Shown here: in pieces, positions 46,009 to 55,097 of the stretch
Layout of the letters: each line of letters begins with the position of its first letter
How positions within the stretch are numbered: position 1 is the stretch's first letter
Source of the DNA: Bacillus sp. CGMCC 1.16541
Lineage (GTDB): Bacteria; Bacillota; Bacilli; Bacillales; Bacillaceae_H
Reading direction: 5' to 3'
Assembly (NCBI RefSeq): GCF_003184905.1
Contig: NZ_QFRU01000019.1
Location: 1-64,000 of the forward strand
DNA length: 64,000 nucleotides
Notes under the pieces: model-generated
Database searches by the model: none
What the model was told of the DNA's origin: nothing
Seen by the model: the letters and a program-made list of their open reading frames with translations, nothing else
Translations under genes and position numbers: made by a program

Positions 46009-47213
46009 ACGTTCGTCACCTTCTTATTGTTTACCATGCTACTTACTTTTGTCGGTAATCCCCATAGTGAAATAAATCCAACAGCTGCTTGATGATCAAA
46101 CTCATCTTCTTTTGTATACGTCGCTAGTTTTTCGTCGTATAGAGAGTTAGGAGATTTACGTCCTTCTACAATGGCATGACCTTTAAATAATTTCACTCTT
46201 ACCACACCGTTTACATATTGTTGTGTTTCTTCTAAAAATGCTAACAATGCTTTTGTTAATGGTGAGAACCATAACCCTTCATAAATGACTTCTGTTAATT
46301 TTTTTGAAATAACGGGTTTAAAATGAGCAATTTCTTTTACTAGAGTTAAATCTTCTAATTCTTTATGTGCTTTTAGTAATGTCATAGCTCCTGGACATTC
46401 ATATACTTCACGAGATTTAATTCCAACAAGACGATTTTCAACATGGTCAATACGTCCAACTCCGTGCTTTCCTGCGATGTCGTTTAACGCTAGGATTAGT
46501 TCTGATAAAGAATAAGCTTGACCGTTTAATGCTACCGGCACACCTTTTTCAAATTGAATCTCTACTAAGTCAGGCATGTCTGGTGTTTTGTCTAATGGTA
46601 CCGTCAAATCATATGCTTCTTCAGGTGGAGCTGCCCATGGGTCTTCTAATACACCGCACTCATTACTTCTTCCCCATAAGTTTTGGTCAATCGAAAATGG
46701 GCTATCTAAATTAACTGGGATTGGAATATTGTGTTGTTTTGCATATTCAATCTCTTCTTCACGAGACCACTTCCAATCACGAACTGGTGCAATTACTTCT
46801 AAATCAGGATTTAATGCTTTAATCGATACTTCAAAACGAACTTGATCATTTCCTTTGCCCGTACATCCATGAGCAACAGCTACTGCTTGCTCTTGTTCAG
46901 CTACTTCTACTAATTTTTGTGCAATTAACGGACGAGAAAGCGCAGATACTAACGGATACTTCTCTTCATATAGCGCATGCGCCTGTAAAGCCGTCAATGC
47001 ATAAATATTCGAAAATTCTTCTTTCGCATCAATAACATACGACTTAGTTGCTCCTACCGTTAGAGCTTTTTCTTTAATAAAATGAAGATCTTTCCCTTCA
47101 CCTACATCTAGACAGCAAGCAATTACATTATACCCTTTTTCTTGTAACCACTTAATTGCAACCGATGTATCTAATCCCCCTGAATACGCTAAAACCACTT
47201 TCTTCTGAATCAT
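46005..47213 (-). CDS. argG: argininosuccinate synthase
   Basis: Joins citrulline and aspartate with ATP to make argininosuccinate. The 402-residue protein has the PP-loop [18 protein letters not shown] at about 7-24, [15 protein letters not shown], and [19 protein letters not shown] 47213 follows GAGGAGG. It starts the argG-argH operon, preceded by a promoter at 47271-47299 with ARG boxes at both sides, so arginine repression through ArgR/AhrC is expected. Very sure. Confidence 0.97.
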   Translation of the reverse strand: MIQKKVVLAYSGGLDTSVAIKWLQEKGYNVIACCLDVGEGKDLHFIKEKALTVGATKSYVIDAKEEFSNIYALTALQAHALYEEKYPLVSALSRPLIAQKLVEVAEQEQAVAVAHGCTGKGNDQVRFEVSIKALNPDLEVIAPVRDWKWSREEEIEYAKQHNIPIPVNLDSPFSIDQNLWGRSNECGVLEDPWAAPPEEAYDLTVPLDKTPDMPDLVEIQFEKGVPVALNGQAYSLSELILALNDIAGKHGVGRIDHVENRLVGIKSREVYECPGAMTLLKAHKELEDLTLVKEIAHFKPVISKKLTEVIYEGLWFSPLTKALLAFLEETQQYVNGVVRVKLFKGHAIVEGRKSPNSLYDEKLATYTKEDEFDHQAAVGFISLWGLPTKVSSMVNNKKVTNV

Positions 47214-47240
47214 TTGTATGTCCTCCTCTATATAAACAAC

Positions 47241-47258
47241 AATTAATTTTTATTCATT
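47241..47258 (-). promoter_or_regulatory. ARG box (ArgR/AhrC operator) at argG
   Basis: ATGAATAAAAATTAATT on the minus strand matches the 12-base core of the consensus CATGAATAAAAATKCAAK without mismatch. It lies just downstream of the predicted promoter. A weaker copy, GATGAATAAGTATTGAA, lies at 47295-47311 over the -35. Confidence 0.75.
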
Positions 47259-47270
47259 TATGTTAATAAT

Positions 47271-47299
47271 AATGTAACAATTAAATCACTTTTTTTCAA
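47271..47299 (-). promoter_or_regulatory. argG promoter
   Basis: The minus strand reads TTGAAA (47294-47299), 17 bases, TACATT (47271-47276). The flanking ARG-box sequences support this choice. Confidence 0.6.
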
Positions 47300-47416
47300 T
47301 ACTTATTCATCAAAAAGTATAAAAATTTAACTTTGCATGATAAATCATTTATAAGACATGATGAGTTTCCGACACATATTATGTACAATAGAAGATAAGA
47401 CGAGGTGATGTTTTAG

Positions 47417-47731
47417 ATGAGCGTAATCTTTAAAAAAGACGTACGGTTAGGCATTTCATTACCTGTTCTTCAAAAAGAATGGGAATGCTACCATCCACAT
47501 GAACAACAAGAGATTCTCTTACAATGGGAAAAAATTAGAGGCACAATTCCTGATCGTATCTCAGAATTAGAAAGCATCATAAACAAAAAACAAGAGCGAC
47601 TGGGTGAAGAAACTAATTTTGAAGCATCATGTCAGTTAAACCTAGACATCTCAGAATTAGCATCCATTATTAATGATTTGTGGATTTGGTACCGCTCAAA
47701 TCAAGAGTTATCTCAAAAAGTTCACATGTAA
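47417..47731 (+). CDS. protein of unknown function
   Basis: I do not recognise this 104-residue soluble protein. It is helix-rich and acidic, with several tryptophans (KEWECYHPHEQQEILLQWEKIRGTIPDRI and DLWIWYRSNQELS) and no cysteine pair, span or signal peptide. ATG 47417 has GAGGTGA 8 bases upstream. It stands alone on the plus strand between argG (divergent) and the EcsC-family gene (convergent), with a shared terminator downstream. Coding is likely; function unknown. Confidence 0.72.
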   Translation: MSVIFKKDVRLGISLPVLQKEWECYHPHEQQEILLQWEKIRGTIPDRISELESIINKKQERLGEETNFEASCQLNLDISELASIINDLWIWYRSNQELSQKVHM

Positions 47732-47786
47732 AAAAAAGCTACCTCTAACGAGAACATAAATGATTCCCTTGAGGTAGCCTTCTTTT
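47732..47786. terminator. bidirectional terminator
   Basis: GCTACCTC (47738-47745) pairs with GAGGTAGC (47771-47778), with A/T runs on both sides. It ends the plus gene at 47417-47731 and the minus EcsC gene. Confidence 0.88.
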
Positions 47787-48631
47787 TATCTGTTATTCAT
47801 ATTACTTTTATCCATTAGAGAGCGATACTGATAAAACCGCTTTGAGAAATCTGTTACTTCTCGTGTAAAACGATAGTTTAAACCTCCACCAATTGCCATA
47901 CTAATGATGGGCAGTCGGTCATATGCTTTTCTCTTCGTGGCTAAAATGAGCGTTGCTTTTAATAGTTGCGTGCATACCTTTTCAAGCCATGTTTTATCGA
48001 CTACACGTTCGTTCCCTTCATAAAAAAACAAGTCATATTCCTGCTGAACTTCTTCTTTTACATACTCCCACCCTTGATGCTGCCAACGCTTTGGCAACGT
48101 TGCAGCATGAAATACTTTTAAAGCAAGCAGCATTTCAAATGGCGTATTTACTTCATAGCCATAGCTCATCGCTGTTACTTGAACCGCGTGTAGGTTAAGA
48201 ACAAGCAACGCTGGTATATCTGCTCCTAGAAATAAAACATTGCCTGTTCCGGAAAGTGCTCCTTGTGTAAGCGAGTAAAGTCGTTGCTTAGCTAACTGTT
48301 GTTCGCATATGTAAGAGAGTTGATCAATATGGAGTTCTTTTATTTCATGTAAGTGTTTAATATCTTCATCAAATACACGAGCTGTTTCTAAAATTTGCTT
48401 TTTTGAATTTGTGTGAACTTGGGTTCCTTGAATAATTCCATTTAAGTGAAACACCCAATCGTCTACCTTACGTAAATAGGTATCAAGTATGTCCTCTGGA
48501 ATGAAGGAAATTGAACGGTCTAACCACTGCTCATACGTTACTTGCAATTCTGTAGCTTCATATTGCTGCAATGATTGTTCCCATTGCTCAATCTCATTAA
48601 ACAATTGCTGCTCTCGACTTGTTAACTCCAT
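47786..48631 (-). CDS. EcsC family protein
   Basis: A 281-residue protein of the EcsC family: an N-terminal helical part (ELTSREQQLFNEIEQWEQSLQQYEAT), the conserved LYSLTQGALSGTGNVLFLGADIPALLVLNLHAVQVTAMSYGYEVNTPFEMLLAL region with hydrophobic segments, and LPIISMAIGGGLNYRFTREVTDFSKRFYQYR at the end. EcsC is the third product of the B. subtilis ecs locus; its role is unclear, possibly membrane associated. ATG 48631 is 6 bases after AAGGGTG; earlier in-frame codons are less well placed. Confidence 0.88.
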   Translation of the reverse strand: MELTSREQQLFNEIEQWEQSLQQYEATELQVTYEQWLDRSISFIPEDILDTYLRKVDDWVFHLNGIIQGTQVHTNSKKQILETARVFDEDIKHLHEIKELHIDQLSYICEQQLAKQRLYSLTQGALSGTGNVLFLGADIPALLVLNLHAVQVTAMSYGYEVNTPFEMLLALKVFHAATLPKRWQHQGWEYVKEEVQQEYDLFFYEGNERVVDKTWLEKVCTQLLKATLILATKRKAYDRLPIISMAIGGGLNYRFTREVTDFSKRFYQYRSLMDKSNMNNR

Positions 48632-48722
48632 ACTCATCACCCTTTTTAATGGTATTTTCTTCATTATAACAAATGTTCGCCTTCACAGAAAATGAGCAAT
48701 CAGAACGTCGATAAATATCCAT

Positions 48723-48762
48723 AAAAAATAGCGCCACTCCGATAAGAGTCAGCGCCATTTTA
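48723..48762 (-). terminator. ackA terminator
   Basis: GCGC-ACTC pairs with GAGT-GCGC (mismatched at one site), and the minus strand continues with TATTTTTTA. Confidence 0.82.
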
Positions 48763-48769
48763 TTATTGT

Positions 48770-49960
48770 TTAATTTTCAGCTAGTCTGACAACGTCACGC
48801 GCAATCATTACTTCTTCATTCGTAGGAATAATGATAACTTTGACTGGAGAATGTGGATAGCTTACAAATGCTTCCTCTCCACGTACATTGTTTAAAGCTG
48901 GATCCCAATATACACCCATAAACTCTAACCCACGAAGAACACGAGCACGTACGATATCACTATTTTCACCGATACCCGCTGTAAAGATAATAGCGTCTAC
49001 ACCAGACATACGTGCTGCGTAAGAACCAATGTATTTGTGGATACGACCAGCAAATACTTCAAGAGCTGTTTCAGCACGTTCACTGCCTTCGTCACTCGCC
49101 TTAATTAAATCACGCAGGTCACTAGAAATACCTGAAATACCTAGTAAACCACTTTCTTTATTTAAAACATTTAATACTTCATCTGCCGTTTTCCCTGTTT
49201 TCTCCATAATGTATGGAATTAAGGCAGGGTCAATGTTTCCAGAACGTGTTCCCATTGCCACACCAGCTAATGGCGTAAAGCCCATTGATGTATCAATTGA
49301 TTTTCCGCCTTCAATCGCTGCAATACTTGCACCATTTCCTAAGTGACAAGAAATTAAACGTAATTGTTCAATTGGACGACCTAATAATTCTGCTGCACGT
49401 TCAGATACATATTTATGAGATGTCCCGTGGAAACCATACTTACGAATGCCATAATTTTCATAGTACTCATAAGGTAAGCTATAAAGGTAAGATTGTTCTG
49501 GCATTGATTGATGGAACGCTGTATCAAATACCGCTACCGCTGGAACGTTCGGTAAAATGTCTCGAAAAGCTTTAATTCCAACAACGTTCGCTGGGTTATG
49601 AAGTGGTGCTAAATCTGATAATGATTCAATCTCAGCTAATGTTTCGTCTGTAATTAAAACAGAGTCAGCAAAGCTCTCACCACCATGAACAACACGGTGA
49701 CCAACACCTGTAATTTCATCATATGATTTAATAATCCCAGTAGATAATAACTTTTCTACTAAAATTTTAACAGCCACAGCATGATCTGGAATGTCCGTAA
49801 TGTCTGTTTGCTTTTCATCGTTTACTGAAATAGTAAACACAGCATTATCTAAACCAATTCGCTCTACTAAACCTTTTGTTAATACTTTTTCACTTGGCAT
49901 TTCAAACAATTGAAATTTAAGTGAAGAGCTACCGGCATTAATAGCCATAATTTTTGACAT
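48770..49960 (-). CDS. ackA: acetate kinase
   Basis: Makes ATP and acetate from acetyl phosphate during overflow metabolism. The 396-residue protein has the family start [57 protein letters not shown], and [12 protein letters not shown] near the C-terminus. ATG 49960 follows AAAGGAG with rather long spacing. The promoter at 50080-50108 and cre at 50122-50137 predict activation by CcpA, as in B. subtilis. It follows ytxK and tpx on the same strand. Confidence 0.97.
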   Translation of the reverse strand: MSKIMAINAGSSSLKFQLFEMPSEKVLTKGLVERIGLDNAVFTISVNDEKQTDITDIPDHAVAVKILVEKLLSTGIIKSYDEITGVGHRVVHGGESFADSVLITDETLAEIESLSDLAPLHNPANVVGIKAFRDILPNVPAVAVFDTAFHQSMPEQSYLYSLPYEYYENYGIRKYGFHGTSHKYVSERAAELLGRPIEQLRLISCHLGNGASIAAIEGGKSIDTSMGFTPLAGVAMGTRSGNIDPALIPYIMEKTGKTADEVLNVLNKESGLLGISGISSDLRDLIKASDEGSERAETALEVFAGRIHKYIGSYAARMSGVDAIIFTAGIGENSDIVRARVLRGLEFMGVYWDPALNNVRGEEAFVSYPHSPVKVIIIPTNEEVMIARDVVRLAEN

Positions 49961-50079
49961 AAGTTAAAACAGCTCCTTTTTTGTTGTACGCACATCATCA
50001 ACATGACGAACAGAACGAACTTAAAAAGTAGGCTCTCTACAATATTCTATGCATTTCGACACGTTTTCTATCCTTATCC

Positions 50080-50108
50080 ATTTAATCATTCACTACAACA
50101 TATTTCAA
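50080..50108 (-). promoter_or_regulatory. ackA promoter
   Basis: The minus strand reads TTGAAA (50103-50108), 17 bases, TTAAAT (50080-50085), giving a start at about 50073. Confidence 0.65.
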
Positions 50109-50121
50109 GAGCTATACCAAC

Positions 50122-50137
50122 TTGAAAGCGGTACCGC
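50122..50137 (+). promoter_or_regulatory. cre site for CcpA activation of ackA
   Basis: TTGAAAGCGGTACCGC matches the cre consensus WTGNAARCGNWWNCAW at 14 of 16 positions. Its centre is about 56 bases upstream of the predicted ackA start, the position from which CcpA activates ackA in B. subtilis. Confidence 0.65.
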
Positions 50138-50168
50138 CAAAAATTCGTTATTTTCTAAAAATAACTTT

Positions 50169-51155
50169 TTAACGATTACGGAACCATTCATTCATTTGAG
50201 TCATAATATCATTCATTGCTTCTCGATTTGAGAACTTCGGTAAATGAACAAGAAGTGCTTGTCTTGGAGGGACAACTCCTTCTCCTTTTTTCTGAACAAT
50301 AAAGATGCTCTTAGCTAGACTTTCTTGTTTAAACATCGAAAGTGGCAGTTGAATGAATCCTTGTATAACCGCTGCTTCTTTTAAGAATGCATGAAGCGTC
50401 TTTGCTTGTTCCGTTTCAAATAATTGATTTGGGACAAGAAAAATTCCATATCCTCCGTCTTTCATATGCTTAATGCTTTGTTCAATAAACAAATGGTGAG
50501 CATAAGAATGACCTTCCGTCGCCCTAACTTCAAACGCTTTTGCTCCTTCATCATTTGGATAATAGCCAACTGGTAAGTCACATACTACAAGGTCAACTGG
50601 ATCAATAAATAAAGGTTGTAAGCTATCTTGGTTAAATAATTGAATGCCATGCTTTTGCAAATTGGCATTTACATATGTCAACTTCACAAGTAAATCGTCT
50701 ACGTCAATTCCATAAGCTTCTTCAATTAATTGGTGATGATTATTTAGCACTGTCGTTAACAAATTCCCCGCTCCGACAGCTGGATCTAATACTTTGTATT
50801 GAGATTTGCCTTCCATGAACTTTCCAACGAGGTAACTAATAAAGATCCCAACTGTGTCTGGGGTCATTTGATGATTAGGTTGAACCGCTTCTTTCATTCC
50901 TTTTAAAATGGCAAGCTGATACGCTTTACGAACGGTTTCGCCATCTATTTTTTCTAAGTTCACGGAATCGTACTCTTTTTTCAATCGTTTTTTCGTTACT
51001 TCATCTAATTCATCTTGCAAGACGTCTCCATGAAATAAATTTTCACCTGTTTCTGCTACTGCCTCAAGGTATAAACAATTTAACTCTTTACGTAGAATAA
51101 TGGCGGTTTGATCAATAACGGAAAATAATTGTTCCATCTCGGTTAACTGACTCAT
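50169..51155 (-). CDS. ytxK: class I SAM-dependent methyltransferase YtxK
   Basis: A 328-residue N6-adenine-type methyltransferase homologue. SAM-binding motif I is VLDPAVGAGNLLTTVL near residue 125 and the catalytic-type motif is VVCDLPVGYYP (in place of DPPY/NPPF), with GHSYAHHLFIEQSIKHMKDGGYGIFLVP after it. No target-recognition domain or restriction partner is nearby, so it is an orphan; B. subtilis YtxK has the same place beside ackA. Function uncertain. ATG 51155 is 8 bases after GGAGG. Confidence 0.9.
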   Translation of the reverse strand: MSQLTEMEQLFSVIDQTAIILRKELNCLYLEAVAETGENLFHGDVLQDELDEVTKKRLKKEYDSVNLEKIDGETVRKAYQLAILKGMKEAVQPNHQMTPDTVGIFISYLVGKFMEGKSQYKVLDPAVGAGNLLTTVLNNHHQLIEEAYGIDVDDLLVKLTYVNANLQKHGIQLFNQDSLQPLFIDPVDLVVCDLPVGYYPNDEGAKAFEVRATEGHSYAHHLFIEQSIKHMKDGGYGIFLVPNQLFETEQAKTLHAFLKEAAVIQGFIQLPLSMFKQESLAKSIFIVQKKGEGVVPPRQALLVHLPKFSNREAMNDIMTQMNEWFRNR

Positions 51156-51277
51156 CTTTTTTCCTCCTTTTATCTTTTTCATCTATGTCATTGTTTTATG
51201 TAACCATCAATGGTTAAACATTGTGTCATTGTGTGACCATAAGAACATCCCATTTTATCATACATCTTGATTTAAAC

Positions 51278-51315
51278 AAAAAAAAGAGTCCTCTCATTTG
51301 AGAAGACCCTTTTTA
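51278..51315. terminator. tpx terminator
   Basis: AAAAAGAGTC-TCTC pairs with GAGA-GAC-CTTTTT around a 4-base loop, with eight T on the minus strand. It lies between tpx and ytxK. Confidence 0.88.
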
Positions 51316-51326
51316 ATTCTAATTTG

Positions 51327-51827
51327 TTACTGTGCTGCTTTAGCTGCCTCAATAGCTGCTTCATAATTCGGATGATCCGTTACTTCATTTACATATTCTA
51401 CGTAAGTTACTTTATCATTTGCATCTACCACGAAGATAGAACGAGCTAATAAACGTAACTCTTTAATTGCTACTGCGTATGCTTCACCAAATGATAAGTC
51501 ACGGTGATCTGATAAGGTTTGGACATTTTCAATGCCATTTGCTCCACACCAGCGTTTTTGCGCAAATGGTAAATCTACACTTACTGTTAACACTTTCACG
51601 TTATCAAGTTGAGCTGCTTCTTCGTTAAATCGGCGAGTTTGCGCATCACAAACACCTGTATCAATTGAAGGTACAACACTAATTAAGCGTACAGAACCTT
51701 TTGTGTCGTTAAGTGTGACTTCTGATAAATCATTTGCAAGAACTGTAAAGTTAGGCGCAGTATCTCCTACCTTTACTGGATTGCCCGCTAATGTTACTTC
51801 ATTACCTTTAAATGTAACTGTTGCCAT
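51327..51827 (-). CDS. tpx: thiol peroxidase
   Basis: Thioredoxin-dependent peroxiredoxin of the Tpx type. The 166-residue protein begins [26 protein letters not shown], with peroxidatic Cys60 in [16 protein letters not shown] and resolving Cys94 in KRWCGANG, the Tpx pattern. The frame is open for 22 further codons, but ATG 51827 follows a good GGAGGAATTAACA ribosome site and matches the family start. It is upstream of ytxK and ackA. Very sure. Confidence 0.97.
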   Translation of the reverse strand: MATVTFKGNEVTLAGNPVKVGDTAPNFTVLANDLSEVTLNDTKGSVRLISVVPSIDTGVCDAQTRRFNEEAAQLDNVKVLTVSVDLPFAQKRWCGANGIENVQTLSDHRDLSFGEAYAVAIKELRLLARSIFVVDANDKVTYVEYVNEVTDHPNYEAAIEAAKAAQ

Positions 51828-51917
51828 TGTTAATTCCTCCCTTATTAAAGATATGTACAGTGTAAATATAGCTTTTTCACTACTAGAATGCAATTAATTC
51901 AGTAGCGAACCTTTAAA

Positions 51918-51973
51918 AATAAAAAAGGTAGCTGTAAAAAAGACGATTGCATCTTTTGCACAGTTACCTTACA
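51918..51973. terminator. second terminator-like hairpin upstream of tpx
   Basis: AAGGTAGCTGT (51925-51935) pairs with ACAGTTACCTT (51960-51970) with one G-T pair; the minus strand continues TTTTTTATTTTT. It follows the ytfJ terminator as a tandem copy of function. Confidence 0.78.
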
Positions 51974-52014
51974 AAAAATTGACCTCAACTCAAATGTTTT
52001 GAGTTGAGGTCAAT
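51973..52014 (-). terminator. ytfJ terminator
   Basis: A perfect 17-bp stem (51978-51994 with 51998-52014, ATTGACCTCAACTCAAA) with a 3-base loop and a run of T on the minus strand. Confidence 0.94.
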
Positions 52015-52027
52015 ACTTAGCATCCAT

Positions 52028-52519
52028 TTACAAATTAATTTTACCTGTATGATCTTCGCCGGTTGAATGCGTTGACTGATGTGATTGACTAGAGTGTGAC
52101 TTGTTGGTATCGTCGTTTTTCTTAAAAAGTTGTTGAAGGCGTTCAACTGCTTGTGGAGCCGTCTCTAATATCTTTTCGTATAAATGCGTACTTTCATTTA
52201 AATGAAGCATTTTAATGCCTGTTGAATTGACAATTAAAAAGGCAATTGGTGTAATGGATACACCTCCACCACTACCTCCACCAAACGGTAATTTAGGACC
52301 ACTTTGATGCTGCTCGTCCGGACTGTGAGAAGATTTTTGTCCATCTACGTGAAACTCGCTTCCACCTGCAGCAAACCCAAAACCTACTTTCGAAACCGTT
52401 AAGATTACACTACCATCGGGTGTTTCAACAGGGTCTCCAATGATTGTATTGACATCAATCATTTCTTTTAGATTTTCCATCGCTGTTGACATTAAGCCTT
52501 TAATTGGATGTTCTGCCAT
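52028..52519 (-). CDS. ytfJ: GerW family sporulation/germination protein YtfJ
   Basis: A 163-residue protein of the GerW/YtfJ family. The conserved core is HPIKGLMSTAMENLKEMIDVNTIIGDPVETPDGSVILTVSKVGFGFAAGGSEF, followed by a glycine-rich GGGSGGGVSITPIAFL; the C-terminal 35 residues are Ser/His-rich. GerW is needed for proper spore germination receptor function in B. subtilis. ATG follows AAGGAGG. It lies 13 bases after ytfI, so the two are an operon, ended by tandem terminators. Confidence 0.93.
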   Translation of the reverse strand: MAEHPIKGLMSTAMENLKEMIDVNTIIGDPVETPDGSVILTVSKVGFGFAAGGSEFHVDGQKSSHSPDEQHQSGPKLPFGGGSGGGVSITPIAFLIVNSTGIKMLHLNESTHLYEKILETAPQAVERLQQLFKKNDDTNKSHSSQSHQSTHSTGEDHTGKINL

Positions 52520-52532
52520 ACTAATAGCCTCC

Positions 52533-53240
52533 TTACGTCTTTAAAGAGCGTTCTTTTTGTTTCGTTCTTGGCTTTATCTGAGTAAAAAACTCTTTTTTTC
52601 CTTCATACGCACTTCGCCAATATTTAAATGTCCGAAATCCTGCTAGAATAGCATGTCCGATGCGAAAGGAAATTATGCATTCAATAATAACTTCTGACCA
52701 CATATGTTGAAAAACAGGAGTAATAGACATATTAGGTCGATCTTTTAACTTCATATATTGGCTAATAATCCCGATGACTCCATTTTTAATTGTCCAGCCC
52801 AATCCAACAGCCATTCCAGTATAAGCAGCATCGCCAAGCCCAAAACGTGTATGCCACTTAATCTCTTTTACTGATACTGTTTTTAAAAATCGTCTAACAA
52901 TCTTATGAAATCCAACAACATGCTTTAAAAATTGCTCTGTATCTTGTAGAAAGTCTAAAGCGTCATTAACCGAATAATCTTTCCATGCTTTATTCTTCTC
53001 ACTACCTTGATCACCGGCTCCCTTTTCTTCTTCTACTACTACAGTTGGAGAGTCCTTTTGAATCTCAACAACAGGAATCTCATACGTATATCGAATCAAT
53101 CCAAACCAAGCAGATAACGTTACTTTTGCATAGTCATTATTTTTTATATGATTTACATTAATTAGGATCGTGATCTTTGTAAAAATAATAAGTAATAGAA
53201 AAAAGACTAGCAGCCCGACTATACTAATAACCCAAACCAC
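52533..53240 (-). CDS. ytfI: DUF2953 membrane protein YtfI
   Basis: A 235-residue DUF2953 protein with one N-terminal span (VVWVISIVGLLVFFLLLIIFTKI), then a soluble part containing the family pattern SAWFGLIRYTYEIP, VKEIKWHTRFGLGDAAYTGMAVGLGWTIKN and ECIISFRIGHAILAGFRTFKYWR. Function is unknown; the family is common in spore formers and sits beside GerW. The GTG at 53249 overlaps the AAGGGG ribosome site, so I choose GTG 53240, 8 bases after it. Start uncertain. Confidence 0.87.
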   Translation of the reverse strand: MVWVISIVGLLVFFLLLIIFTKITILINVNHIKNNDYAKVTLSAWFGLIRYTYEIPVVEIQKDSPTVVVEEEKGAGDQGSEKNKAWKDYSVNDALDFLQDTEQFLKHVVGFHKIVRRFLKTVSVKEIKWHTRFGLGDAAYTGMAVGLGWTIKNGVIGIISQYMKLKDRPNMSITPVFQHMWSEVIIECIISFRIGHAILAGFRTFKYWRSAYEGKKEFFTQIKPRTKQKERSLKT

Positions 53241-53337
53241 CACGTTCACCCCTTCTTAGCTTTTCAGTATGTCCTTCTGAGTCAGAAATAAACATCAATC
53301 CATGCCTGATTAGGGATTGAAAACCTAATAAATAGGC

Positions 53338-53392
53338 AAAAAAAACTCTTGCCTTTTCTCCTGTGAAAGTTACAGGATATTGAAGGCAAGAG
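53338..53392 (-). terminator. terminator after the RDD gene
   Basis: CTCTTGCCTT (53346-53355) pairs with AAGGCAAGAG (53383-53392), with an inner TCCTGT/ACAGGA stem, and eight T on the minus strand. Confidence 0.93.
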
Positions 53393-53426
53393 ATGGTTTG
53401 CACGTTATGGTGTTATTTTATAGCTT

Positions 53427-53942
53427 TTATGTTCGATTTTCATGAATAACCGTTGTTTCTGCAAAGTGGTCATGCAACCCTTGGTTTTTAGGAAGAAAGG
53501 CCACAAGGAGATAACCAATAAATAAAAGTGTTTTCGAGATATAACGACCGATTAATTCTCGGAATACGATCACAGACCAACTCAATGGTTCTCCATTTAA
53601 TTGGACCACTTTTAAACCAAACACCATCTTCCCGAGTGTCTGGCCACAAATCTTCGTCATTAAAATGAAATAAAGGTAAAATACAATAGCTGTTGCAATT
53701 GCATAAGGTGACAATATCCCACCTTCTCTTGATACATCCAATGCTTGAAAAATTGGTTTTATCACTAATCGGTTCACACTACCAATTACGATAATATCAA
53801 GAAGGTATGCCCAAAAACGCATCCAAAAGCCTGCATAATAAACGGAGTATTCTACCCTTGGCTTTTCGACTACAAAATTCCTTGGCTCATCTTGCTTATT
53901 TGCTTCCACTTCTAGCATCTCGTCATTTTTTTGTACATCCAT
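53427..53942 (-). CDS. yteJ: RDD family membrane protein (YteJ-like)
   Basis: A 171-residue RDD-family membrane protein with a hydrophilic N-terminus, then the RDD hallmark GFWMRFWAYLLDIIVIGSVNRLV, YFILMTKICGQTLGKMVFGLKVV and FRELIGRYISKTLLFIGYLLVAF, giving about three spans, and the end LHDHFAETTVIH. Some RDD proteins are reported as cation antiporters; function here is unknown. It starts 12 bases after sppA, so sppA-yteJ form an operon as in B. subtilis, where YteJ modulates SppA. Confidence 0.88.
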   Translation of the reverse strand: MDVQKNDEMLEVEANKQDEPRNFVVEKPRVEYSVYYAGFWMRFWAYLLDIIVIGSVNRLVIKPIFQALDVSREGGILSPYAIATAIVFYLYFILMTKICGQTLGKMVFGLKVVQLNGEPLSWSVIVFRELIGRYISKTLLFIGYLLVAFLPKNQGLHDHFAETTVIHENRT

Positions 53943-53954
53943 ACCTTGTCACCT

Positions 53955-54968
53955 CTATTCCATATATAAATACATAAGGCGTGGTGAATTTGGTTTTCCT
54001 AACAGATTTAATACACCTGAAAGCTCCGACCGACCACTAAAAGCTTGTGTCATACTCATAGAAAGCCAAGCTGGGAAGCTAAATGCTTGGTCATATTGAA
54101 CCACTTGCGCTCCTTTTAATTTGCGATCGCGTTTTAACGCATTCACTGTATCTTCAAAAAAGCCTAATTCATCAACAAGCTTCAACTCTTTCGCTTGGCG
54201 ACCATCATAAATACGTCCATCCGCAATTCGTCTTACTTCTTGTTCTGATAACGAACGTCCTTCTTTAATTACATCAACAAATCCATCATATGCATTGTTA
54301 ACGAGACTTTCCATAATCTCCGACTCTTCTTTTGTCATTTCCCTCGCAGGAGACATAATATCTTTATAAGGTCCACTTTTTATCGTGACATCTTCTACAC
54401 CTAAACGATCTGCTAGTTCACTATAATTAATGCTCTGCATAATTACACCTAAAGAACCTGTTAGTGTATCTGGAATAGCATAAATTTTATCAGCAGCTGT
54501 GGAAATATAATACCCTCCTGATGCAGCCATTGTTCCCATTGATATGTACACTGGTTTTTTCGTTTTCTTTTTAAAGTCTTCAATTTCTTTATGAATTTCT
54601 GAACTTTCGACAACGCCTCCGCCAGGAGAATTCACTCGGATAACTAACCCTCCGATTGACGTATCTTCTTTTAACTCATCTAACGTTTGCAAAAAAGCAC
54701 GATGATTATAACCAGCTTGCCCTGAAAATGGACTGGTTTGTCCTTGCGTATCTTGAATGACTCCATTTACTTCTAATACAACAATTTTATTCGTAGGATC
54801 TCCATCTTCTATGATTGTTTCCGAATAAATCCTGTCGTCATTTCCAAGAAGAGGCCCAAATCCCTCTCCCGCATTTGAAAACAATACATTTGTTGCAAAA
54901 TTTGCAACGATCGATACAATGAAAAGTCCTATAGCCAAACTAAGTGCAATCCACCGCTTTTTACTCAT
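53955..54968 (-). CDS. sppA: signal peptide peptidase SppA
   Basis: Membrane-anchored Ser/Lys protease that degrades cleaved signal peptides. The 337-residue short (Gram-positive) form has one N-terminal span (IALSLAIGLFIVSIVANFATNVLF), then GGLVIRVNSPGGGVVESSEIHKEI, the catalytic serine in MGTMAASGGYYISTAADKI, and the catalytic lysine in IKSGPYKDIMSP. ATG 54968 follows AGGAGG. It is the first gene of sppA-yteJ and divergent from the NAD kinase gene. Very sure. Confidence 0.95.
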   Translation of the reverse strand: MSKKRWIALSLAIGLFIVSIVANFATNVLFSNAGEGFGPLLGNDDRIYSETIIEDGDPTNKIVVLEVNGVIQDTQGQTSPFSGQAGYNHRAFLQTLDELKEDTSIGGLVIRVNSPGGGVVESSEIHKEIEDFKKKTKKPVYISMGTMAASGGYYISTAADKIYAIPDTLTGSLGVIMQSINYSELADRLGVEDVTIKSGPYKDIMSPAREMTKEESEIMESLVNNAYDGFVDVIKEGRSLSEQEVRRIADGRIYDGRQAKELKLVDELGFFEDTVNALKRDRKLKGAQVVQYDQAFSFPAWLSMSMTQAFSGRSELSGVLNLLGKPNSPRLMYLYME

Positions 54969-55012
54969 TGTTTATACCCTCCTAAAAAGATGACTAAATT
55001 GCAAGATAATTC

Positions 55013-55041
55013 TTTTAATTTTTTCAAAATAATGATATAAT
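55013..55041 (+). promoter_or_regulatory. NAD kinase promoter
   Basis: TTTTAA (55013-55018), 17 bases, TATAAT (55036-55041), about 55 bases before the gene start. The -10 is perfect, the -35 poor. Confidence 0.55.
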
Positions 55042-55097
55042 TATTGTAGCAAACTTTTTTACCAGTTTACACCATAGTTGAACAAGGGGGAATAAAT

